From JBBSEZ01 sp038239195 (GTDB lineage: Bacteria; Planctomycetota; Planctomycetia; Gemmatales; Gemmataceae), in NCBI GenBank assembly GCA_038239195.1, contig JBBSEZ010000340.1, positions 1 through 10,974 on the forward strand: 10,974 bases of DNA. The letters are read 5' to 3'. Below, piece by piece: positions 1-5,376 of the stretch (positions within the stretch are counted from its first letter, which is position 1; every line of letters starts with the position of its first letter). The notes under the pieces are model-generated. The model worked only from the letters and a program-made list of their open reading frames with translations. It searched no databases and was not told where the DNA came from. The position numbers and the translations under genes are program-made.

Positions 1-97
1 CGCCCCGTGTTTGTCGCCGACACCGGGGGGCTACCGCCCCCCGTTCGCCCGGACGGCCCCCAGGAGGATGGGGCATGTCGCTTTTTGTTGCCTGCCT

Positions 98-160
98 AAC
101 GGCACCCCCGGCTTTCGACGAGCGGCGCGCCGCTCGTCGAAAGAGGAGCGGTGCCGTTTT
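98..160 (+). terminator. Nested palindrome, probable terminator upstream of dnaB
   Basis: A 32-bp perfect palindrome (112-143, left half CTTTCGACGAGCGGCG) sits inside a second pair of arms, AACGGCACC (98-106) and GGTGCCGTT (150-158), with 5-6 nt internal bulges. The right arm runs into TTTT (157-160), with another T-run shortly after (CTTTTTC), which fits an intrinsic terminator on the + strand for a gene to the left of the window. Bases 1-97 show no gene I can defend. The frame starting at base 1 stays open to a TAA at 97-99, directly against the hairpin, so a 32-residue C-terminal tail of an upstream gene is possible but unproven. Because the inner part is perfectly symmetrical it could also be a dispersed palindromic repeat. 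Confidence 0.55.
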
Positions 161-226
161 CGTCTTTTTCGAGCTTGCGCGGACCGGATGCCGCGCCGAG
201 GTTTGCTCGCACACGGAGGGCCCGCC

Positions 227-1582
227 ATGTCTGCCAACAACCCGGGAGTCGATCGCTTACCGCCGCAGAACCTCGAGGCCGAGCGCTCCGTCCTCGGGAG
301 CATGCTGCGCGACAATCAGGTCATCGACGACGTGTGCCCCATTGTCCGCGCCGAGGACTTCTACGCCGACGCCCACCAGAAGATCTTCGCCGCCATCGTC
401 GAGTTGCGCGACAAGGGCGGCCAGCCGGTAGACATCGTCATCCTCGCCGACGAGATGCAGCGCCGGGGCCAGATCGAAGACGTCGGCGGCTACGCGCGCC
501 TCGCCGAACTGTGGGACGCCGCCCCCACGGCCGCCAACGCGGCCCACTACGCCAAGATCGTCCGCGATCGTTCGCTCGTTCGCAACCTCATCCACGCGGG
601 CACCGAGCTCCTGCGCGACGCCTACGACCAGGTAATGCCGGCCGACCAGCTCATCGAGAGCGCCGAGCGCAAGATCATGGAGGTGGCCGAGAGCGGCATC
701 ACCGGCCAGGCGTGGACGCTGGAGCAGGCCATCGGGGACACCTGGGACCGCATCGACGCGCGCCACTCCGGCGCCCAGCTCGCCTACAGCGGGTTGCCGA
801 CCGGGTTCGCCGACCTCAACGAGATCACCGCGGGCCTGCAGAACTCGGAGATGATCATCATCGCGGCCCGGCCGAGCGTCGGCAAGACGGCCTTCGCCCT
901 CAGCCTGGTGCGCAACGTCATCGTCGATGAGAAACACCCCGTTTTCTTCGTCAGCCTGGAGCAGTCGCGCCTCGAACTGGCGGAGCGCATGTTGTGCAGT
1001 CAGGCGCGCGTCGATAGCCATCGCCTGCGCAAGGGCAACCTGACCCCCGAGGACATGGACAAGCTCGTCGAGGCGGGCGGCATCCTGGCCAAGGGCAAAC
1101 TGTTCATCGACGATTCGCCGACCCAGAGCATGCTGCGCATCTCGGCCAACGCGCGGCGGCTGCGGCACCGGCAGGGCATCAAGCTGGTGGTGATCGACTA
1201 CCTGCAGCTCATCGAGCCGGACAACCGCCGCGACCCGCGCCAGGAGCAGGTGGCCCAGATCAGCCGGCGCATCAAGGCGCTGGCCCGCGAGCTGGAGATA
1301 CCCGTCATCGCGCTGGCCCAGGTCAATCGCGCGGCGGAGGACCGGCAGGACCATCGGCCGCGCTTGTCGGACTTAAGGGAGTCGGGAAGTATCGAACAGG
1401 ACGCGGACACCGTCATCCTGCTGCACCGCCCCGACCGCTACGAGCCGGGCCAGCAAGAGGGCATCATCGAGCTCATCGTCGCCAAACAGCGCAACGGCCC
1501 CACGGGCGAGGTGACGCTCGCCTACGTCAAGCAGCACATGCGCTACGAGGACTACAACGTCGGCACCCCGTTCGACGGCTGA
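227..1582 (+). CDS. dnaB: Replicative DNA helicase DnaB
   Basis: This is the hexameric 5'-3' replicative helicase that unwinds DNA at the fork and recruits primase. The product is 451 aa, a normal length. The N-terminal DnaB domain covers about residues 10-110 (begins LPPQNLEAERSVLG). The RecA-like C-terminal domain covers about 175-445, with Walker A ARPSVGKT at 214-221, Walker B VVIDYLQLI around Asp324, the AQVNRAAEDR segment, and the RLSDLRESGSIEQDAD stretch typical of the family. No intein interrupts it. I chose the ATG at 227 because GGAGGG (215-220) lies 6 nt upstream and homology begins just after it. The frame is open further left to an ATG at 11, but that extension is Arg-rich, crosses the terminator palindrome and resembles no DnaB. 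A terminator-like palindrome lies upstream and a REP-like cluster begins 12 bp after the stop. Confidence 0.97.
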   Translation: MSANNPGVDRLPPQNLEAERSVLGSMLRDNQVIDDVCPIVRAEDFYADAHQKIFAAIVELRDKGGQPVDIVILADEMQRRGQIEDVGGYARLAELWDAAPTAANAAHYAKIVRDRSLVRNLIHAGTELLRDAYDQVMPADQLIESAERKIMEVAESGITGQAWTLEQAIGDTWDRIDARHSGAQLAYSGLPTGFADLNEITAGLQNSEMIIIAARPSVGKTAFALSLVRNVIVDEKHPVFFVSLEQSRLELAERMLCSQARVDSHRLRKGNLTPEDMDKLVEAGGILAKGKLFIDDSPTQSMLRISANARRLRHRQGIKLVVIDYLQLIEPDNRRDPRQEQVAQISRRIKALARELEIPVIALAQVNRAAEDRQDHRPRLSDLRESGSIEQDADTVILLHRPDRYEPGQQEGIIELIVAKQRNGPTGEVTLAYVKQHMRYEDYNVGTPFDG

Positions 1583-1593
1583 GGGCCGGGCAA

Positions 1594-1666
1594 TGTAGCC
1601 CGCGACGGAGTCGCGGTCCCCGCCGCGGAGCGGCGGTCTACAAGGTAGCCCGCGACTCCGTCGCGG
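1594..1666. repeat. BIME-like cluster of three GTAG-hairpin (REP-like) units
   Basis: Three 22-nt units share one plan: GTAG, one base, a 7-bp stem and a 3-nt loop. Unit 1 (1595-1616, +) has stem CCGCGAC/GTCGCGG and loop GGA. Unit 2 (1620-1641) is inverted: on the - strand it reads GTAG, A, stem CCGCCGC/GCGGCGG, loop TCC. Unit 3 (1645-1666, +) repeats the stem of unit 1 with loop TCC, exactly 50 bp after unit 1. A GTAG (or GGAG) tetranucleotide at the 5' foot of a hairpin, in alternating orientation, is the known layout of REP sequences and the mosaic BIMEs mobilised by RAYT (TnpA-REP) Y1 transposases. Whether this is the same system here is an inference. It occupies the dnaB 3' spacer. Confidence 0.75.
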
Positions 1667-1746
1667 CCCCCCCTCGCCGGCACGACGTTTGCCTCTTCTG
1701 CCAGCAGGGCCCAGTCCCCGAATCGGTCCCGGTGGGTGGAGGCAGC

Positions 1747-2535
1747 ATGAAGAACGGCCAATCCCGGCGCGACGTGCCGAAGCGCCACGTCCTCTCGCAA
1801 GGCGGTTACGAGGTCTACGCCGTGGACGCCTTTGCCGTCCGCAACATCTCCAAGGTCGATGAGGAGTTCACCCACTTCGCCACCTACCGCGACTTCGAGG
1901 GGCTGATCCCCGAGGGAGAGGTGTGGGTGTCGGAATCTCTGCTGGCCACCGAGGGCCTCTACTTCGTGGCCAACGCCATCGCCCAGCTGCGCCGTGCCGA
2001 GGCGGGCGTGCCCGACGAGACGGCCTACGAGGCAGGGCTGAACGTCGAGCGCATCCTGCGCCGGCGCCTCGACGGCGCGCGCTACCGGGGCGGCCGGCCC
2101 CACAAGCGCGTCCCCCAGGCCGTCTACGTCGAGGACTACCTCACCCTGCCCGACAGCAAGTTCGCCATCGAGGTCTGGCGGATCGACGGCGGGGTCGTCC
2201 GCAGCCTCTACAAGACCGACTACACCGAAGGGGGACACGGCTACGTCTACCCCTGGGTGCCCAAGGGCCAAATCTGGGTCGAGGCGGCCCTCCATCGCGC
2301 GGAGTTGCCCTTCATTCTCGCGCACGAATACCTGGAACTGCGCCTGATGCGCGACGATGGGATGGACTACGACCCCGCCCACGAGACGTGCGTGAAGGTG
2401 GAGTTCGACCTGCGCCGCGGCAAGGGCATCCACCGTCTGCTGACGCGCGGCCGCGAGAGGCCGACCAAGCCCGACCTGCCGCGACTGACGGCGCCGGAGG
2501 TCTTCGAGCACGTCCTCAAACACTACCGGAAGTAG
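1747..2535 (+). CDS. Unnamed protein with two tandem copies of one domain; second copy keeps an HE motif
   Basis: The product is 262 aa, with no signal peptide or membrane segment, so it is probably cytoplasmic. I do not recognise a named family. Residues 21-107 and 141-225 align with each other: YEVYAVDAFAVRN with IEVWRIDGGVVRS, IPEGEVWVSESLLATE with VPKGQIWVEAALHRAE, and YEAGLNVERILRRR with HETCVKVEFDLRR. Copy 2 has AHEYLELRLM (His193, Glu194, Glu197) followed by DYDPAHE (His212, Glu213), which resembles a metal-binding or peptidase-like helix. Copy 1 has ANAIAQLRRA at the first site and AYEAG at the second, so it lacks those residues. This suggests one active and one degenerate copy, but no activity can be assigned. 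ATG 1747 has GGAGG (1738-1742) only 4 nt upstream; an in-frame GTG at 1732 is the alternative. The stop codon TAG lies inside the downstream palindromic repeat. The gene stands alone between dnaB and rlmN. Confidence 0.85.
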   Translation: MKNGQSRRDVPKRHVLSQGGYEVYAVDAFAVRNISKVDEEFTHFATYRDFEGLIPEGEVWVSESLLATEGLYFVANAIAQLRRAEAGVPDETAYEAGLNVERILRRRLDGARYRGGRPHKRVPQAVYVEDYLTLPDSKFAIEVWRIDGGVVRSLYKTDYTEGGHGYVYPWVPKGQIWVEAALHRAELPFILAHEYLELRLMRDDGMDYDPAHETCVKVEFDLRRGKGIHRLLTRGRERPTKPDLPRLTAPEVFEHVLKHYRK

Positions 2536-2573
2536 GGTGGGCCAAGGCCTGGCGAGGCCCACGCGGCCCACCC
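2532..2573. repeat. Palindromic GTAGGGTGGGCC repeat overlapping a stop codon
   Basis: GGGTGGGCC (2535-2543) is complementary to GGCCCACCC (2565-2573). The same left arm can pair instead, through GTGGGCC (2537-2543), with GGCCCAC (2556-2562), so two alternative hairpins are possible. Like the REP-like units after dnaB, it begins with GTAG (2532-2535). The TAG of this tetranucleotide is the stop codon of the preceding gene (2533-2535). There is no T-run after either arm, so this is more likely a dispersed repeat than an intrinsic terminator. Confidence 0.6.
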
Positions 2574-2588
2574 GACGCTCTCTGTCCC

Positions 2589-2618
2589 TTGAGCAAAGGC
2601 CCCCTCACCCTCTACAGT
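2589..2618 (+). promoter_or_regulatory. Possible sigma70-type promoter for rlmN
   Basis: TTGAGC (2589-2594) and TACAGT (2613-2618) are separated by 18 bp and lie just upstream of the rlmN ribosome-binding site. The match to consensus is 4 of 6 in each hexamer. The -10 region overlaps a small dyad, CTCTAC-A-GTAGAG (2610-2622). It is a candidate only; planctomycete promoters are poorly predicted by consensus. Confidence 0.3.
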
Positions 2619-2639
2619 AGAGGTGCAGAGGGCCCCGGC

Positions 2640-3707
2640 ATGCTGGCGACCGACACGACCCTGTTCAAGGACCACACCGCCGCGGGGCTCCACGAGCGCC
2701 TGCGCGAGCTCGGCGTCGATGCGCGCCTGGCCCGCCGGCTCCAGTCGGCCGTCCTGCGCAAGGGCGCCTGTCCTGCCAATCTTCCCGAGGTGTCGCCGAG
2801 GCTGTTGGACCGCGTGCGGCAAGTGACGAGCGTGCCGCGCCTCGCCTTGCGCGAGAAGGCCACCTCGCCGACCGATGGCTTCACCAAGTACCTCTTCCAG
2901 GGCGAGGGCGAGGGGACGTTCGAGACGGTGCGCATTCCGCTCCTGCACCGGCCGGGCGACGAGAAATACGTCGTCTGCGTCTCGTCGCAGGTCGGCTGCG
3001 CCATGGGCTGTCGCTTCTGCGCCACGGGCCGCATGGGCTTTCGCCGCAACCTGGCGACCTGGGAGATCGTCGATCAGGTGATCCAGGCCCGCGACGATTC
3101 TCGCCATCCCGTGCGCGGCGTCGTGTTCATGGGCATGGGCGAGCCGCTGCTCAATTACGAGCGCGTCATGCGCGCCGCCGAGATCATGGCCGAGCCGTGC
3201 GGCCTCGCCATCGGCGCCCGCGCCATCAGCATCTCGACCGTCGGCATCGTGCCGATGATTCGCCGCTTCACCGCCGAGCGCCGGCCCTATCGCCTGGTCG
3301 TGTCGCTCGCGTCGGCCGACCCCGCGGTGCGCCGCCAACTCCTGCCCGTGGAAGCGGTGCATCCGCTGCCGGAGCTGATGGCCGCGGTGCGCGAGCACCA
3401 CGAGGCGACCGGCGTCCGCGTCACGCTGGCCTGGACCTTGCTGAGCGGCATCAACGCCCGCCCCGAGGACGCCGTCGCGCTGGCGCGCCTCACCGAGGGC
3501 CTGCCGGTGAAGCTCGACCTGATCGACGTCAACGACGAGACGGGGGAGTTCGTGCCGCCCGCGCCCGAGGAGCTCGATCGCTTCCGCGACGCCCTGACGG
3601 TGGAGCTGGGCATGCCAGTGGTGCGGCGCTACAGCGGCGGCAAGGACGTGCAGGGCGGTTGCGGCATGCTGGCGGGGCGAACAACTCGTGTGGGAGAGCA
3701 TACGTGA
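2640..3707 (+). CDS. rlmN: RlmN-family radical SAM 23S rRNA/tRNA adenine-C2 methyltransferase
   Basis: In E. coli, RlmN methylates C2 of A2503 in 23S rRNA and of A37 in some tRNAs. The product is 355 aa, a typical length. An N-terminal helical domain covers about residues 1-95. The 4Fe-4S cluster motif CxxxCxxC is Cys120, Cys124 and Cys127 (GCAMGCRFCATG), and GMGEP lies at 165-169. Both catalytic cysteines are present: Cys113 (in CVSSQVGC, equivalent to E. coli Cys118) and Cys341 (in GGCGML, equivalent to E. coli Cys355, which carries the methyl group). ATG 2640 has AGAGGG (2627-2632) 7 nt upstream; the open frame runs far to the left but shows no homology there. Cfr-type C8 methyltransferases are close relatives, so RlmN activity is by family resemblance. 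The stop overlaps the start of the next gene by 4 nt. Confidence 0.93.
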   Translation: MLATDTTLFKDHTAAGLHERLRELGVDARLARRLQSAVLRKGACPANLPEVSPRLLDRVRQVTSVPRLALREKATSPTDGFTKYLFQGEGEGTFETVRIPLLHRPGDEKYVVCVSSQVGCAMGCRFCATGRMGFRRNLATWEIVDQVIQARDDSRHPVRGVVFMGMGEPLLNYERVMRAAEIMAEPCGLAIGARAISISTVGIVPMIRRFTAERRPYRLVVSLASADPAVRRQLLPVEAVHPLPELMAAVREHHEATGVRVTLAWTLLSGINARPEDAVALARLTEGLPVKLDLIDVNDETGEFVPPAPEELDRFRDALTVELGMPVVRRYSGGKDVQGGCGMLAGRTTRVGEHT

Positions 3708-4240
3708 GGCGCTGGAAATGGCTCGTGGCCGCGGGACTGATCGTCGGCGTGCTCGTGCTGAGCTCGGCGCCGGGCACCAGCGCGTCGCGCGCGTCGCGGG
3801 AACTGCGCAAGTTGGGGGCCGAGATCACGCGCGACGAGACGAAACCGGGCAAGCCGGTCGTCGGCGTGGACCTCGCCGACGTCGAGGTCAAAGCCGACGA
3901 CCTGGAACACCTCCGCTCGCTGCCGGACCTGGAGCGCCTCAACCTGTCGCGCTGCCCGGTGACGGACGAGGGCATGGCCCACCTCGCCGGGCTGCCCGCG
4001 CTGAAGGTGCTCAACCTGTCTGGAACGCAGGTGACCAACGCCGGCCTCGACCACCTGCAAGGGCTCCCTCAACTCGAGGACCTCCGCCTGTCGCGCACGC
4101 GGATCACCGACGCCGGCCTGGCCCACCTGCAAGGATTGAGCCAATTGCGGGCCCTGAACATCTCCTTCACCGAAACCTCCCCGGCCGCCGTCGCCGCCCT
4201 GCGCAAGGCCCTGCCGGAGTGCAAGATCGTGCGCCGGTGA
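3704..4240 (+). CDS. Secreted or membrane-anchored leucine-rich-repeat protein
   Basis: The product is 178 aa. Residues 2-6 are basic/aromatic (RRWKW), 7-22 form a hydrophobic segment, and APGTSAS (22-28) offers a possible signal peptidase I site, so the rest should lie outside the cytoplasm, cleaved or tethered. The remainder is a solenoid of 24-residue leucine-rich repeats: the His of the HL motif falls at 69, 93, 117 and 141, an exact 24-residue period. Each unit reads roughly HL-x-GL-P-x-L-x-x-L-x-L-S with TDAGL at the end. The last repeat degenerates before a basic end (CKIVRR). Short LRR proteins like this are abundant in Gemmataceae and their partners are mostly unknown. The start is GTG 3704, whose last two bases belong to the rlmN stop (GTGA overlap), with GGGAG (3692-3696) 7 nt upstream, which implies translational coupling. 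An ATG at 3718 is in another frame. Confidence 0.85.
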   Translation: MRRWKWLVAAGLIVGVLVLSSAPGTSASRASRELRKLGAEITRDETKPGKPVVGVDLADVEVKADDLEHLRSLPDLERLNLSRCPVTDEGMAHLAGLPALKVLNLSGTQVTNAGLDHLQGLPQLEDLRLSRTRITDAGLAHLQGLSQLRALNISFTETSPAAVAALRKALPECKIVRR

Positions 4241-4254
4241 ACGGCGCGGGCCGC

Positions 4255-4476
4255 TCACGCCGCCGGCTCGCCCCCCCGGGCCCGGGCCGCCTCGCGCTCC
4301 ACGCAGCGCCGCACCTCTTCCCGCGACCAGCGCACCACGCGCTGGTTCAAGCGCAGCGGCGCCGGCAACTGCCCGCGCTTCACCAGCCGGCGCACCGTAC
4401 ACGGCCTCACCTTCAAGATGTGCCCCACCTCCTCGGCCGTCAGCAACTCCTCCACCCCTTCCGGTATCTCTTTCAT
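4255..4476 (-). CDS. Small excisionase/MerR-like helix-turn-helix protein
   Basis: The product is 73 aa with one DNA-binding domain. LLTAEEVGHILKVRPCTVRRLVKRG (about residues 11-35) is a winged-HTH start, followed by the LPAPLRLNQRVVRWSREEVRRCVE wing and helix, the pattern of HTH_17 (AlpA/Xis-like) proteins. In phages and integrative elements such proteins act as excisionases or activators, but in planctomycetes they occur widely as orphans. No integrase or att-like repeat is visible nearby. ATG 4476 has GAGGAG 7 nt upstream on the - strand. The gene is convergent with the LRR gene, with only 14 bp between the two stops and no hairpin there, so transcripts may overlap. It contains one Cys at 26 and one at 58, with no zinc motif. 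Confidence 0.8.
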   Translation of the reverse strand: MKEIPEGVEELLTAEEVGHILKVRPCTVRRLVKRGQLPAPLRLNQRVVRWSREEVRRCVEREAARARGGEPAA

Positions 4477-4529
4477 GGCTCATCTCCTCGTCGCGGTTGT
4501 TCGTTTCGCCCTCTCCCAGGGATACTTCA

Positions 4530-4556
4530 TCATAATGAACATTCGACCACGTTAAG
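4530..4556 (-). promoter_or_regulatory. Possible promoter of the helix-turn-helix gene
   Basis: On the - strand TTAACG (4556-4551) is followed 15 bp later by TATGAT (4535-4530), a 5/6 match to the -10 consensus, about 55 bp upstream of the ATG at 4476. This is the only AT-rich patch in the neighbourhood. The spacer is shorter than the preferred 17 bp. Confidence 0.35.
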
Positions 4557-4592
4557 AGAGCAAGCTCCAAAGAGGAGAGAAGTAGTGAGAGA

Positions 4593-4647
4593 TGAGCGCC
4601 AGCTCCCTTTCTCGCTTGCCGTTTCGCGCGCAACGGACAGGCGCTCA
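4593..4647 (-). terminator. Stem-loop at the 3' end of the Uma2 gene, possible terminator
   Basis: TGAGCGCC (4593-4600) pairs with GGCGCTCA (4640-4647), the latter including the Uma2 stop codon. A smaller hairpin, CCGTT/AACGG (4619-4636), lies inside. No U-run follows on the - strand, but the next 40 nt of that transcript (about 4592-4555) are pyrimidine-rich and G-poor, which would suit Rho-dependent termination. This is an inference from composition only. Confidence 0.25.
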
Positions 4648-5337
4648 CGGCTTCTTCTTGCGTCGGGCCCTGGGCGGCGCGGGCGGCGCGGGCGGCAACT
4701 TGGAGAACAGTTGGGCCAGCGGCAGCGCGAAGCCGGGCAAGACCTCTCCGCCGTCCAGCGTTTGCTGCTCGGTCAGCCGGACCACCCGATCGGGGGCCAG
4801 GTACACTTCCGCCGTGCGCGTGGTTGGGTCGATCAACCACACCAGGCGCACGCCGTGGAAGAAGTACTCCTTGAGCTTGCGCTCCATCTCCTCTTCCGTG
4901 TTCCCTTCGCTGAGCACCTCCACGGCGAGGTCCGGCGCCAGGTCGGGGATCGCCTTGGACAGCGCCGCCGGGTCTGCCGCTCGGTCCTTGGAGATAAACG
5001 ACACGTCGGGGATCCGCACCAGCCCCGGCGCCAGGCGCAAGGGCCCATCCGCGCCCCCCAGTTCCCCGAGTTGGTGCTCGTGGAGGAAGTTGCCGAGCAC
5101 GCGGATCAGCTCGCACGCCAATTTGGATTCGGGAAAACCCATGACCTTCTCCACCAGCACGCCCTCGACCAACTCGCACAGCCGGCCCTCCCGGTCGCGG
5201 GCGCGAATGACGTCCTCCTCGACCGCGGTGCCGGGCGGCGGCCACAGGCGGGCCCGCTCCGGCGAGATCTGGCCGAAATGGCGCAGCAGGTCGGCGAAGC
5301 TCCAGTCGGCGGGCAGGACGGATTGGGGTCGGCTCAT
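4645..5337 (-). CDS. Uma2 family (DUF820) PD-(D/E)XK nuclease-fold protein
   Basis: The product is 230 aa. The Uma2/DUF820 fold is a restriction-endonuclease-like domain that is strongly expanded in cyanobacteria and Gemmataceae; its biological role is not established. Visible core: CELVEGVLVEK (54-64, Glu56), VRIPDVSFI (107-115, Asp111 of the PD motif), LAVEVLSEGN (137-146, Glu140) and Lys154 in MERKLKEYF, followed by the VWLIDP strand (166-171). The acidic and lysine residues of a PD-(D/E)XK site therefore appear intact. The tail (214-230) is proline-rich then basic (PPAPPAPPRARRKKKP), encoded by 9-bp tandem repeats, and may be disordered. ATG 5337 has AGGAG 6 nt upstream. It lies 39 bp downstream of the deacetylase gene on the same strand, so the two are probably co-transcribed. 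Confidence 0.88.
   Translation of the reverse strand: MSRPQSVLPADWSFADLLRHFGQISPERARLWPPPGTAVEEDVIRARDREGRLCELVEGVLVEKVMGFPESKLACELIRVLGNFLHEHQLGELGGADGPLRLAPGLVRIPDVSFISKDRAADPAALSKAIPDLAPDLAVEVLSEGNTEEEMERKLKEYFFHGVRLVWLIDPTTRTAEVYLAPDRVVRLTEQQTLDGGEVLPGFALPLAQLFSKLPPAPPAPPRARRKKKP
4672..4697. repeat. 9-bp tandem repeat in the Uma2 coding tail
   Basis: GGGCGGCGC occurs twice in direct succession (4672-4680, 4681-4689), followed by a partial third copy GGGCGGCA (4690-4697). On the - strand it encodes the repeated Ala-Pro-Pro of the Uma2 C-terminal tail, so the length of this tail may vary by slippage. Confidence 0.7.
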
Positions 5338-5376
5338 CCCTGGCTCCTTTGTCCTCGGGCGAAAAGCGAATCGGCC

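Noticed and set aside
1..99. C-terminal end of an upstream gene in the frame starting at base 1, stopping at TAA 97-99
   Set aside because: All three + frames are open here and the 32 residues resemble nothing I know. The position against the hairpin is suggestive but not enough to call a gene.
11..226. Leftward extension of the dnaB frame to ATG 11
   Set aside because: It crosses the terminator palindrome, has no DnaB homology and lacks a suitable ribosome-binding site. ATG 227 with GGAGGG fits.
75..431. Small + strand open frame beginning MSLFVACLTAPP with AGGAGG 7 nt upstream of its ATG
   Set aside because: The site is good, but the frame runs through the palindrome and far into dnaB, with Arg/Ser/Pro shadow composition after the first dozen residues.
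1594..1666. CRISPR array or riboswitch at the dnaB 3' end
   Set aside because: The two direct copies are only 22 nt, with an inverted hairpin unit rather than a unique spacer between them. There is no leader or cas gene, and the layout fits REP/BIME elements.
1923..2639. Leftward extension of the rlmN frame
   Set aside because: The extra ~239 residues are Arg/Pro-rich, overlap the duplicated-domain gene in another frame and cross an intergenic repeat. RlmN homology and a good ribosome-binding site support ATG 2640.
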